Positions 10,401-19,665 of a stretch of DNA of 64,000 bases are shown here, in pieces. A program made the position numbers and the translations under genes. Position 1 is the stretch's first letter; each line of letters starts with the position of its first letter. The notes below the pieces were generated by a model. It was not told the DNA's origin. It was given only the letters and a program-made list of their open reading frames with translations, and searched no databases. Location of the stretch: NCBI RefSeq assembly GCF_001427305.1, contig NZ_LMFZ01000049.1, positions 124,001-188,000 on the forward strand. The letters run 5' to 3'. This DNA comes from Duganella sp. Root1480D1 (GTDB lineage: Bacteria > Pseudomonadota > Gammaproteobacteria > Burkholderiales > Burkholderiaceae_D).

Positions 10401-10614
10401 AAACCAGGCCACCGACCGCGCCTGGCGTATCGGCCAGGACAAGCCGGTGTTCGTGTACAAGCTGATCGCCAAGGGCACGCTGGAAGAAAAGATCCAGCTG
10501 CTGCAACAGAAGAAATCGGACCTGGCGCAATCCGTGCTGGCCGAAGGCGAATCGCAGAAGATGGCATTGACCCAGGAAGACCTGCAACAGATCTTCGCAC
10601 CGTTACAGGATTGA
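7483..10614 (+). CDS. SNF2-family DEAD/DEAH-box helicase
   Basis: A 1043-residue Swi2/Snf2 translocase. The helicase core starts near residue 570: Walker A in LADDMGLGKTVQT at about 600, motif II as DESH in LVILDESHYIKN at about 700, SGTPLENHLGELWSQFHFL, and the C-terminal motifs LISLKAGGVGLNLTAAD and DRAWRIGQDKPVFVYKL. The N-terminal 550 residues are acidic and helical with no domain I can name; no SWIM zinc-binding cysteines are seen. These bacterial enzymes are thought to move along DNA or remodel protein-DNA complexes, but the role of this one is unknown. A histidine kinase starts 4 bp downstream. A second, distinct SNF2 protein lies at 48.4-52.6 kb. Confidence 0.9.
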   Translation: MRPMDITRDEARETPVAPAPASSPVPAAPPNQLPYAVATWLQRVDAAAHPKPKLAPVEIDPKQTNYKLIYVLAPTSGGRHVALCLYKARLKPNGDVAAASPVSEVFSLLSAPPAFLAPGDEDLVRFFVAMRSGPNSQTGSATEPRGKIGAALLQMLSEQDKLLWANSWSDVGNGLVYPMKSGDRRNASLAWREEGKGLRLGWQVDVPEGAKHRAADQIDYMLPTEPPWYIDNLSTGVLQLNQGGTTIPLADLQALVAQAPLLMPNDKMRVSQLLLAHGLQQLMPLPQPLPQRVRTDVKPRPILVLDSAQLADGTLQRWNDYAVLSYDYDGERVSFDPSQRVVRQRGEVTEIIQRDEAAEVAALETLTQLGFRKPTALPLSSVRGGLLLASQADWIRFAESGIGELLAAGWRVEKSPKYRYDMVVVEDWYAEVEEESTDNGNAWFDLELGITVNGERVPLLPVLVQMIRNFPNDFGPKALAVHGDSDQMLAALPDGTRVALPWNRLRPILATIGELYFSEKIRHSVRMSSLDAARLDELARNVDFQWTGGEALREMGRKLNQFSSVQRVPTPAGLQATLRDYQTDGLSWMQFLREYNFGGILADDMGLGKTVQTIAHILVEKEAGRLDHPALVIAPTSLMNNWQDETARFAPGLKVLLLQGKDRAELFDEIPKVDLVLTTYALLPRDEEKLREHDFHLVILDESHYIKNTRSKAAQSAGLLRARHRLCLSGTPLENHLGELWSQFHFLLPGLLGDEKTFNSNFRHPIERQDDPQRRQLLNRRIKPFLVRRTKDSVAKELPPKTEMVRKVELSGAQRDLYETVRLAMDQKVREEIDRKGVARSQIVILEALLKLRQVCCDPRLVKSTKKAATTGSAKLVDLMQMVEDLLEEKRKILVFSQFTSMLELIEEELEARDIPYAILTGETRDRGAQVAAFQQGAVPIFLISLKAGGVGLNLTAADTVIHYDPWWNPAAENQATDRAWRIGQDKPVFVYKLIAKGTLEEKIQLLQQKKSDLAQSVLAEGESQKMALTQEDLQQIFAPLQD

Positions 10615-10618
10615 TCCC

Positions 10619-11650
10619 ATGCTGAGTGCCGAACACTATCGCCAGATCCTCGACCACAGTAGCGACGTACACTGGATGCTGGACTGCGATAGTGGCCAGC
10701 TGCTGTACGTCAGCCCTTCCGCCGAAAAGCTGTTCGGCTACATGCCGGACCGCGCGCAGCAGATAGCGGCAGACTTGATGGGCGAGTTGCCGGCGCGGCT
10801 GGAAGCCTACACCTCCGGCGACACGACGCGCCGCCACACCGTGCGCGATGCTGAAATGGCGGGCCGCGATGGCGTGATGATCCCGGTGGAAATCGAATCG
10901 ACCCTGGTGCCTGATGTGGACAGCGGCGTGCTGCGCCTGGTGGGCACGGTGCGCGATATTCGCGAACGCGTCGAACGCGAGAAGCAGCAAAAGAAGTTTG
11001 CTTCGATGGTGTCGCACGAATTCCGCACGCCATTGTCGACCATTGACGGCGCCATCCAGCGCCTGGAAATGACTTCGGCCAATGCTGACGAAAACACCAG
11101 GAAGCGCTACCGCAAGATCCAGACTGCGGTGGACCGCTTGCTGGAATTGATCAATGAGTACCTGAGCCCGGAGCGCTTGGCCAGCATCGGCCGCAAGCGC
11201 CAGGCGGACGAAGTATCGCCGGAAGCCTTGCTGGAAACGGCGGCCGACGCCGCGCGCCAGCGCCGCGCCGACGTCACGGTGCGCGCGGAAGGTTTGCCGC
11301 AATGGATGCGTTGTGATCCGCAAGGCATGCGTTTGTGTCTCGACATACTTTTAGATAACGCCCTCAAGTACACAAATGACAACGTTGCGATAGAATTGCA
11401 GGGTAGGAAAGCTAGCGAAGGCGGGGTTGAGCTCCTCGTCATCGATCGCGGCGATCACGTTCCGGATGATGAGCTAGGCAAACTCTTCGACAAGGGTTAC
11501 CGAGGCAAGGCGGCCGCAGGGCATGCCGGTTCCGGCCTCGGCCTGTATATGGCCAGGAATGTTGTAGAGGTCCACGGCGGCACACTGTCTGTGGAAAATT
11601 TGCCTGAAAGCGGCAAGAAATTTCGGATTTGGCTCCCTATCGCTGCTTAA
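10619..11650 (+). CDS. PAS-domain sensor histidine kinase
   Basis: A 343-residue kinase with no transmembrane segment, so it should sense a cytoplasmic signal. A PAS domain covers residues 1-115 (YRQILDHSSDVHWMLD). The HisKA phosphoacceptor is His133 in VSHEFRTPLS. The ATPase domain shows an N box (DILLDNALKYTND), a G box (AGSGLGLYMARNVVEVHGG) and the DRGDHV segment. It starts 4 bp after the SNF2 helicase stop and is followed by a response regulator, suggesting one transcript. Confidence 0.92.
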   Translation: MLSAEHYRQILDHSSDVHWMLDCDSGQLLYVSPSAEKLFGYMPDRAQQIAADLMGELPARLEAYTSGDTTRRHTVRDAEMAGRDGVMIPVEIESTLVPDVDSGVLRLVGTVRDIRERVEREKQQKKFASMVSHEFRTPLSTIDGAIQRLEMTSANADENTRKRYRKIQTAVDRLLELINEYLSPERLASIGRKRQADEVSPEALLETAADAARQRRADVTVRAEGLPQWMRCDPQGMRLCLDILLDNALKYTNDNVAIELQGRKASEGGVELLVIDRGDHVPDDELGKLFDKGYRGKAAAGHAGSGLGLYMARNVVEVHGGTLSVENLPESGKKFRIWLPIAA

Positions 11651-11737
11651 GCCTTGCGCAGCCCGTGACCAACCGTGATAATTCTTTGACGCAAGCCCTA
11701 AACCCCGGCTCGCGACAGAATGGAAAATGGCGCATCA

Positions 11738-12418
11738 ATGACGCAAATACTGATCGTGGAAGACAACCTGGAATACGCCGAAGAGATGGCGGATTTCCTG
11801 GCTGAGCTTGGCCATGTAGTTCACACCACCAATAACGCCCAGGAAATGTGGTCCGCCCTCAGCCAGGGCACCGTGGGCGTTGTCGTGCTCGACCTGGGCT
11901 TGCCGGACGAGGATGGTTTTAATGTCATCCCGCGCATGCGCCAGCTGTACCCGCAGATCGGCCTGCTTGTGCTGACCGGCCGCGTGGCATTCGATTCCCG
12001 CATCATGGGCCTGCGCCTGGGCGCTGACCATTACCTGACCAAGCCGATCAAATTCCCGGAACTGGCCGCCCACATCGAGGCGCTGGACCGCCGCGTCGGG
12101 CCGCAGGAAGCGATTCCTGTGCCGAGCAAGTGGACCCTGAAAGTGTCGGCGCGCCAGCTTGAACTGCAGGGCCAGGCCATCACCCTGACCGAGAAAGAGT
12201 GCAATTTCCTGCACCTGCTGACCATTAACACCCGTCCAGTGCCGCGCCAGGTGATCGTGGCTGGCATCGGCGGCGACGATCCGGATGCCGGCCGCCGCGT
12301 CGACATGCTGGTGTATCGTTTACGCAAAAAGGCGCGTAGCGGCCTGGGCCAGGATTTGCCCCTGCGCTCGGCCTATGGCGAGGGCTATAGCCTGTCCGCC
12401 AGCTTCAATCTCTCTTAA
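11738..12418 (+). CDS. OmpR-type response regulator
   Basis: The receiver domain has the acidic pocket IVEDN, the phosphoacceptor Asp in VVLDLGLPDEDG (residue 52 from this start) and the conserved lysine in HYLTKPIKF. A winged-helix output domain follows (LTEKECNFLHLL, then RRVDMLVYRLRKKA). It is the probable partner of the kinase just upstream. An ATG 18 bp earlier (11720) is possible; neither start has a strong ribosome binding site, and this one places the receiver domain at the usual distance from the N-terminus. A terminator-like hairpin follows at 12441. Confidence 0.9.
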   Translation: MTQILIVEDNLEYAEEMADFLAELGHVVHTTNNAQEMWSALSQGTVGVVVLDLGLPDEDGFNVIPRMRQLYPQIGLLVLTGRVAFDSRIMGLRLGADHYLTKPIKFPELAAHIEALDRRVGPQEAIPVPSKWTLKVSARQLELQGQAITLTEKECNFLHLLTINTRPVPRQVIVAGIGGDDPDAGRRVDMLVYRLRKKARSGLGQDLPLRSAYGEGYSLSASFNLS

Positions 12419-12440
12419 AAGGGACAGAGTCAAGCGAACT

Positions 12441-12476
12441 GGGTAGAATCGGGGTTTCCCGATCCTACCCTTTTTT
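12441..12476 (+). terminator. Rho-independent terminator after the response regulator
   Basis: GGGTAGAATCGGG pairs with CCGATCCTACCC across a short loop and is followed by six T residues. It separates the kinase/regulator transcript from the transposase gene that starts at 12485. Confidence 0.75.
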
Positions 12477-12484
12477 GTTTCTTT

Positions 12485-13207
12485 ATGGCCCGTTTGCCTC
12501 GTCTCGTCGTCCCCAACCAGCCTCATTACATCATCCAGCGTGGCCTGAATGGCCAGGAAGTCTTCCTGGATGATGAAGATTTCAGCAGTTTTGTCGCCTG
12601 GATGCGCGCCGCTGCCCGCCTGTACAAGGTGGCGGTGCACGCTTACACCCTTTTGCCGGGGGAATTGCATCTCCTAGCCTCCCCCAGCGATGAGGAAGGG
12701 CTGGGCAGCATGATGCAATGGATCGGGCGGCACTATGTCCCTTATTTCAATCAAAAGTACTCCCGCGCCGGGACTTTATGGCAGGGCCGCTATAAAACCT
12801 CGGTGATCGAGGCTGAGCGCTACTTCGTTTCTTGCTCAAAATACATTGAATTCGCTGCGGTGCGAGCGCGACTGGCCGAGGGGCCGGAGCATTACCAATG
12901 GTCGAGCTATCCGCATCATGCCGGGATCCGCCAGGACGGAGCAGTCAATGACCATCCCATTTACTGGGCGCTGGGCAATACGCCGTTCCAGCGTGAGGCG
13001 GCCTATATAGAACTGGCGGCACAGGGGTTGGCGGGGACGGAAACGCGGGCGATTGAGGGCACGGCGCTGAAAGGGTGGCCATTAGGCAGCGACAAGTGGA
13101 AGGCTGAGCTGGAGCGGCGCATGAAGCGGCAGGTGCTGCCGGCGAAGCGGGGGCGGCCTGCCAAAACCGGTAAACCGATGTCTGACCCACAGGGTCAGAC
13201 ACCATAG
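12485..13207 (+). CDS. REP-associated tyrosine transposase (RAYT), HUH motif degenerate
   Basis: A 240-residue Y1-type transposase-like protein. The RAYT landmarks are clear: MARLPRLVVPNQPHYIIQRG, MMQWIGRHYVPYFN, RAGTLWQGRYKTSVIEAERY and YQWSSYPHHAG. RAYTs act on the REP palindromes that surround them. Normal members carry a metal-binding histidine pair in a segment like MPNHxHLL; here it reads LPGELHLL, so residue 60 is Glu where the first His should be. The candidate catalytic tyrosine (Tyr120 in SKYIEF) remains, but the usual ELNPVRAG has become EFAAVRAR. The protein may be catalytically dead or repurposed. Its last 14 residues are encoded by a REP element (13163-13202). Confidence 0.9.
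   Translation: MARLPRLVVPNQPHYIIQRGLNGQEVFLDDEDFSSFVAWMRAAARLYKVAVHAYTLLPGELHLLASPSDEEGLGSMMQWIGRHYVPYFNQKYSRAGTLWQGRYKTSVIEAERYFVSCSKYIEFAAVRARLAEGPEHYQWSSYPHHAGIRQDGAVNDHPIYWALGNTPFQREAAYIELAAQGLAGTETRAIEGTALKGWPLGSDKWKAELERRMKRQVLPAKRGRPAKTGKPMSDPQGQTP
13163..13202 (+). repeat. REP element copy 1 (inside the RAYT 3' end)
   Basis: An ACCGGTAAACCG head is followed by a 10-bp perfect hairpin, TGTCTGACCC-ACA-GGGTCAGACA. The copy is read in frame as the RAYT C-terminus (TGKPMSDPQGQTP, then stop). Copy 2 lies 28 bp downstream in inverted orientation, and copy 3 at 38010. Confidence 0.8.
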
Positions 13208-13230
13208 AACGCGGCGGGTGCGTGCCGAAG

Positions 13231-13270
13231 TGTCTGATCCTGCGGGTCAGACACTGGTTTATCGGTTTTA
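13231..13270 (-). repeat. REP element copy 2 (inverted)
   Basis: On the minus strand this reads as an AACCGATAAACC head followed by a TGTCTGACCC-GCA-GGATCAGACA hairpin, the same element as copy 1 in reverse. Copies 1 and 2 together form a REPIN of about 108 bp. Confidence 0.8.
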
Positions 13271-13410
13271 AGTGCCACTCTGTCCCCATTTAAATTTTCA
13301 AGCGACTGTCCATGGATTAATTCGACTCCGACCCTAATTGTTTTTGTTGCGCGTTTTGCTGCGTTGCACTACTCTGGATTTTCGTGACCAAAAATTCAGC
13401 GGAGAATCGC

Positions 13411-16400
13411 ATGCAAGCGCAAGGTTTGTACAACCCAGCCAACGAACACGACGCCTGTGGCGTTGGTTTCGTCGCCCACATCAAAGGCAACAAGAGCCAC
13501 TCGATCGTCGAACAGGGTCTGCTGATCCTGAAGAACCTGGACCACAGGGGCGCAGTCGGTGCGGACAAACTGATGGGCGACGGCGCCGGCATCCTGATCC
13601 AGATTCCTGACCAGTTCTATCGCGACGAAATGGCCAAGCAGGGCGTGGAACTGCCGCCGCCTGGCGAATACGGCGTCGGCATGGTCTTCCTGCCGAAGGA
13701 AAACGCGTCCCGCATCGCCTGCGAACAGGAAATCGAACGCGCCGTGCGCATCGAGGGCCAGGTCGTGCTGGGCTGGCGTAACGTGCCGATCGACTCGGAA
13801 ATGCCGATGTCGCCGCGCGTCCGCGAAAAAGAGCCGGTCATCCGCCAGATCTTCATCGGCCGCGGCCAGGATGTGATGGTGACCGATGCGCTGGAACGCA
13901 AGCTGTACGTGATCCGCAAATCGTCCGGCCACGCGATCCAGGCTTTGAAACTCATCCACGGCAAGGAATTCTTCGTGCCGTCGATGTCGGCCCGTACCGT
14001 GGTGTACAAGGGCCTGCTGCTGGCCGACCAGGTGGGTGTGTACTACAAGGACCTGCAGGATCCGCGCTGCATCTCCGCGCTGGCGCTGGTGCACCAGCGC
14101 TTCTCGACCAATACCTTCCCTGAGTGGCCGCTGGCCCACCCATACCGCCTGATCGCGCACAACGGCGAAATCAACACCGTGAAGGGCAACTTCAACTGGA
14201 TGCGGGCTCGCGAAGGCGTGATGAAGTCGGCCGTGCTGGGCGACGACCTGCAGAAGCTGTTCCCGCTGATTTACGAAGGCCAGTCCGACACCGCCTGCTT
14301 CGACAACGCGCTGGAACTGCTGCTGATGGCAGGCTACCCGCTGGCGCAAGCGATGATGATGATGATTCCTGAAGCGTGGGAAAACCACACGCTGATGGAC
14401 GACAACCGCAAGGCTTTCTACGAATACTACGCATCGATGATGGAACCATGGGACGGCCCTGCCGCCATGGCCTTCACCGACGGCCGCTACATCGGCGGCA
14501 CCCTGGACCGCAATGGCCTGCGCCCGGCCCGCTACATCGTGACCGACGACGACCTGGTCGTGATGGCGTCCGAATCGGGCGTGCTGCCGATTCCTGAATC
14601 GAAGATCATCCAGAAATGGCGTCTGCAGCCGGGCAAGATGTTCCTGATCGACCTGGAAGCCGGCCGCATCATCGACGACAAGGAATTGAAAGACACCTAC
14701 GCCAACGCCAAGCCATACAAGGCATGGATCAACGCCGTGCGCATCAAGCTGGGCGAGCTCAAAATGAGCGAAAGCCAGACCGCGGCCAACGTGGCCAAGT
14801 ACGGCCCGGCCGCCGGCGAGAAGCAATCGGCATCGCTGCTGGACCGCCAGCAGGTGTTCGGCTACACCCAGGAAGACATGCGCTTCATCCTGGCGCCAAT
14901 GGCGATCAATGGCGAAGAAGCCGTCGGCTCGATGGGCAACGACTCGCCGCTGGCCGTCACTTCCAACAAACTGAAGCCGCTGTACAACTACTTCAAGCAG
15001 CTGTTCGCACAGGTGACCAACCCACCGATCGACCCGATCCGCGAAGCGATGGTGATGTCGCTGGTGTCCTTCATCGGCCCGAAACCGAACCTGCTGGATA
15101 CCAACAACGTCAACCCGCCGATGCGCCTTGAAGTGTCGCAGCCGGTGCTGGGCTTCGACGACATCGCGCGCCTGCGCACCATCAGCCAGCATACCGGCGG
15201 CAAGTTCAAGTCTTATGAACTGAGCATCTGCTATCCGCTGGCCTGGGGCAAGGAAGGCGTGGAAGCGTCGCTGGCGTCGCTGTGCGCGGAAGCCGTCGAT
15301 GCGGTGAAATCCGGCCACAACATCCTGATCATCTCCGACCGCACTGTCGGCCCTGACCGCGTCGCGATCCCTGCCCTGTTGGCAACGTCCACCATCCACC
15401 TGCACCTGGTGAGCAAGGGCCTGCGCGCCTCCACCGGCCTGGTGGTGGAAACCGGCTCGGCCCGCGAGACCCACCATTTCGCCCTGCTGGCCGGCTACGG
15501 CGCGGAAGCGGTGCACCCTTACCTGGCGATGGAATCGCTGGCCGAACTGGCGCACTCGCTGCCGGGCGACCTGACTCCGGAAGCTGCCATCTACAACTAC
15601 ACCAAGGCAGTCGGCAAGGGCCTGATGAAGGTGATGTCGAAGATGGGCATCTCCACCTACATGTCCTATTGCGGCGCCCAGATCTTCGAAGCCGTTGGCC
15701 TGAACCGCCAGCTGGTCGACAAGTACTTCCGCGGCACCCAGTCGAATGTGGAAGGCATCGGCCTGTTCGAAGTGGCTGAAGAAGGCCTGCGCCTGCACAA
15801 GCTGGCCTTCGGCAATGACCCAGTGCTGGCCGACGCGCTGGACGCGGGCGGCGAATACGCTTACCGCGTGCGCGGCGAAGACCACCTGTGGACGCCGGAC
15901 GCCATTGCCAAGCTGCAGCACTCGACCCGTTCCAACAACTACTCGACCTATAAAGAGTATGCGCAGCTGATCAACGACCAGACCAAGCGCCACCTGACCT
16001 TGCGCGGCCTGTTTGAATTCAAGATCGACCCGGCCAAGGCGATCCCGCTGGATGAAGTGGAACCGGCCAAGGAAATCGTCAAGCGCTTCGCTACCGGCGC
16101 CATGTCGCTGGGCTCGATCTCGACCGAAGCTCACGCCACCCTGGCAGTTGCAATGAACCGCATCGGCGGCAAGTCCAACACCGGCGAAGGCGGCGAAGAT
16201 CCACGCCGTTACTCCAACGAGCTGAAAGGCATCCCGATCAAGGTCGGCGAAACCCTGGCTTCCGTGCTGGGCAAGGAGCAGGTTGAATCGGATATCCAAC
16301 TGCAGGAAGGCGACTCGCTGCGTTCGCGCATCAAGCAAGTAGCATCCGGCCGCTTCGGCGTCACCGCGGAGTACCTGAACTCCGCCGACCAGATCCAGAT

Positions 16401-18132
16401 CAAGATGGCGCAGGGTGCCAAGCCGGGCGAAGGCGGCCAGCTGCCGGGCCATAAGGTCTCCGAGTACATTGCGCAACTGCGCTTCTCGGTACCAGGCGTG
16501 GGCCTGATCTCGCCGCCGCCGCACCACGACATCTACTCGATCGAAGACCTGGCACAGCTGATCCACGACCTGAAGAACGCCAATCCGCGCGCTTCGATCT
16601 CGGTCAAGCTGGTGTCGGAAGTCGGTATCGGTACCGTGGCTGCCGGTGTGTCGAAAGCCAAGGCTGACCATATCGTGGTGGCCGGCCATGACGGCGGCAC
16701 CGGTGCATCGCCGCTGTCCTCCGTCAAGCACGCCGGTACGCCATGGGAACTGGGCCTGTCCGAAACCCAGCAAACCCTGGTGCTGAACGGCCTGCGTAGC
16801 CGTGTGCGCGTGCAGGCCGACGGCCAGATGCGTACCGGCCGCGACGTGGTGATCGCCGCCTTGCTGGGCGCCGACGAAGTGGGCTTCGCCACCGCACCGC
16901 TGGTGGTGGAAGGCTGCATCATGATGCGCAAGTGCCACCTGAACACCTGCCCGGTCGGCGTTGCAACGCAAGATCCTGAACTGCGCAAGAAGTTCCAGGG
17001 CAAGCCGGAGCACGTGGTGAACTACTTCTTCTTCGTCGCCGAAGAAGCGCGCCAGCTGATGGCGCAACTGGGCATCCGCACCTTCCAGGAACTGATTGGG
17101 CGCGCCGACCTGCTGGACAAGTCGAAAGCCATCACCCACTGGAAGGCGCAGGGCCTGGACTTCACCAATGTGTTCTATCAGCCGAAGGTGGACGACGGCA
17201 TGTCGATCTTCCACAGCGAAGAGCAGGATCACGGCCTGGACAAGGCCCTCGACCTGAAACTCATCGCCCAAGCCAAGCCGGCATTGGAAAAAGGCGAACG
17301 CGTGTCCTTCATCTCGCCGGTGAAGAACGTCAACCGCACCGTCGGCACCATGCTGTCGGGCGAAGTGGCCCTGAAATACGGCCACGCCGGCCTGCCGGAC
17401 GACACCATCCACATCCAGCTGCAGGGTACTGCAGGCCAGTCGGCTGCGGCCTTCCTGGCGGCCGGCATCACCATCGACCTGGTGGGCGAAGGCAACGACT
17501 ATGTGGGCAAGGGCCTGTCGGGCGGCCGCATCATCGTGCGCCCGAACACCGAGTTCCGCGGCTGGGCTGTGAATAACATTATCGTTGGCAATACCGTGAT
17601 GTACGGCGCGGTGGCCGGCGAAGCCTTCATCAACGGCGTGGCCGGCGAGCGTTTCGCCGTGCGTAACTCGGGCGCCACCGCGATTGTGGAAGGCCTGGGC
17701 GACCACGGTTGCGAATACATGACCGGCGGTACCGTGGTCGTGCTGGGCGCCACCGGCCGCAACTTCGCGGCGGGGATGTCGGGCGGTATCGCCTATGTGT
17801 ACGACCCGGACGGCGAATTCCACAGCAAATGCAATATGTCCATGGTGAGCCTGGAAGAAGTGAGGGCGGCAGCCGACCAGCTGGTCGACAAAGCCACCTG
17901 GCATAGCCAGCATCGCAATGGCGAACCGGAGGCCGATGAAATCATCCTCAAGCGCCTGATTGAGCGCCATTTCAAACACACCGGCAGCACGCGCGCGCGC
18001 CTGTTGCTCGACAACTGGAACGAGAGCCGTTCCAAATTCGTCAAAGTGTTCCCGAGCGAGTACAAACGCGCCCTGGTGGAAATGGCAGACAACGCCGCGA
18101 TCGAAGCGGAAACTCAAGCAATCGCAGCGTAA
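13411..18132 (+). CDS. gltB: Glutamate synthase (NADPH) large subunit
   Basis: GltB joins glutamine-derived ammonia to 2-oxoglutarate to make two glutamates. The 1573-residue chain has the class II amidotransferase domain at the front, with the catalytic Cys16 in ACGVGF exposed after removal of a short propeptide. The FMN/synthase domain follows (GGKSNTGEGGEDPRR, then PGEGGQLPGHKV), with the 3Fe-4S cysteine segment CHLNTCPVGVATQD and the C-terminal glycine-rich helix. The ATG at 13411 has GGAG seven bases upstream and was preferred over the GTG at 13384. gltD follows after 15 bp. Confidence 0.97.
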   Translation: MQAQGLYNPANEHDACGVGFVAHIKGNKSHSIVEQGLLILKNLDHRGAVGADKLMGDGAGILIQIPDQFYRDEMAKQGVELPPPGEYGVGMVFLPKENASRIACEQEIERAVRIEGQVVLGWRNVPIDSEMPMSPRVREKEPVIRQIFIGRGQDVMVTDALERKLYVIRKSSGHAIQALKLIHGKEFFVPSMSARTVVYKGLLLADQVGVYYKDLQDPRCISALALVHQRFSTNTFPEWPLAHPYRLIAHNGEINTVKGNFNWMRAREGVMKSAVLGDDLQKLFPLIYEGQSDTACFDNALELLLMAGYPLAQAMMMMIPEAWENHTLMDDNRKAFYEYYASMMEPWDGPAAMAFTDGRYIGGTLDRNGLRPARYIVTDDDLVVMASESGVLPIPESKIIQKWRLQPGKMFLIDLEAGRIIDDKELKDTYANAKPYKAWINAVRIKLGELKMSESQTAANVAKYGPAAGEKQSASLLDRQQVFGYTQEDMRFILAPMAINGEEAVGSMGNDSPLAVTSNKLKPLYNYFKQLFAQVTNPPIDPIREAMVMSLVSFIGPKPNLLDTNNVNPPMRLEVSQPVLGFDDIARLRTISQHTGGKFKSYELSICYPLAWGKEGVEASLASLCAEAVDAVKSGHNILIISDRTVGPDRVAIPALLATSTIHLHLVSKGLRASTGLVVETGSARETHHFALLAGYGAEAVHPYLAMESLAELAHSLPGDLTPEAAIYNYTKAVGKGLMKVMSKMGISTYMSYCGAQIFEAVGLNRQLVDKYFRGTQSNVEGIGLFEVAEEGLRLHKLAFGNDPVLADALDAGGEYAYRVRGEDHLWTPDAIAKLQHSTRSNNYSTYKEYAQLINDQTKRHLTLRGLFEFKIDPAKAIPLDEVEPAKEIVKRFATGAMSLGSISTEAHATLAVAMNRIGGKSNTGEGGEDPRRYSNELKGIPIKVGETLASVLGKEQVESDIQLQEGDSLRSRIKQVASGRFGVTAEYLNSADQIQIKMAQGAKPGEGGQLPGHKVSEYIAQLRFSVPGVGLISPPPHHDIYSIEDLAQLIHDLKNANPRASISVKLVSEVGIGTVAAGVSKAKADHIVVAGHDGGTGASPLSSVKHAGTPWELGLSETQQTLVLNGLRSRVRVQADGQMRTGRDVVIAALLGADEVGFATAPLVVEGCIMMRKCHLNTCPVGVATQDPELRKKFQGKPEHVVNYFFFVAEEARQLMAQLGIRTFQELIGRADLLDKSKAITHWKAQGLDFTNVFYQPKVDDGMSIFHSEEQDHGLDKALDLKLIAQAKPALEKGERVSFISPVKNVNRTVGTMLSGEVALKYGHAGLPDDTIHIQLQGTAGQSAAAFLAAGITIDLVGEGNDYVGKGLSGGRIIVRPNTEFRGWAVNNIIVGNTVMYGAVAGEAFINGVAGERFAVRNSGATAIVEGLGDHGCEYMTGGTVVVLGATGRNFAAGMSGGIAYVYDPDGEFHSKCNMSMVSLEEVRAAADQLVDKATWHSQHRNGEPEADEIILKRLIERHFKHTGSTRARLLLDNWNESRSKFVKVFPSEYKRALVEMADNAAIEAETQAIAA

Positions 18133-18147
18133 GAGAGGATCACGAAA

Positions 18148-19611
<1,464 letters not shown>

Positions 19612-19621
19612 GCCCTGCCTC

Positions 19622-19653
19622 GCGTCAAGCGTACATGCCTGTGCGCTTGACGC
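19622..19653. terminator. Hairpin between convergent gltD and the TIGR03118 gene
   Basis: A 14-bp stem with one G-T pair (GCGTCAAGCGTACA against TGTGCGCTTGACGC) encloses a TGCC loop. It lies between two convergent genes and may end transcripts from both sides, although no T run follows. Nearly the same stem recurs at 22470-22499. Confidence 0.5.
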
Positions 19654-19665
19654 CCTTCCATAGCT

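Larger units (their letters stand above)
12421..13286. mobile_element. RAYT/REP unit inserted between the response regulator and gltB
   Basis: The unit holds a REP-associated transposase gene and an inverted pair of REP sequences at its 3' end. It is bounded by a 10-bp inverted repeat, GGGACAGAGT at 12421-12430 and its complement at 13277-13286, each next to an AT-rich TTAAA stretch. The left boundary lies 2 bp after the upstream stop codon. The boundaries are inferred from the repeats; target-site duplications were not seen. Confidence 0.5.

Noticed and set aside
7399..10587. A 1062-codon open frame antisense to the first SNF2 helicase
   Set aside because: Same antisense codon-bias artefact; the composition is rich in His, Gln, Arg and Ala, and no motif is recognisable.
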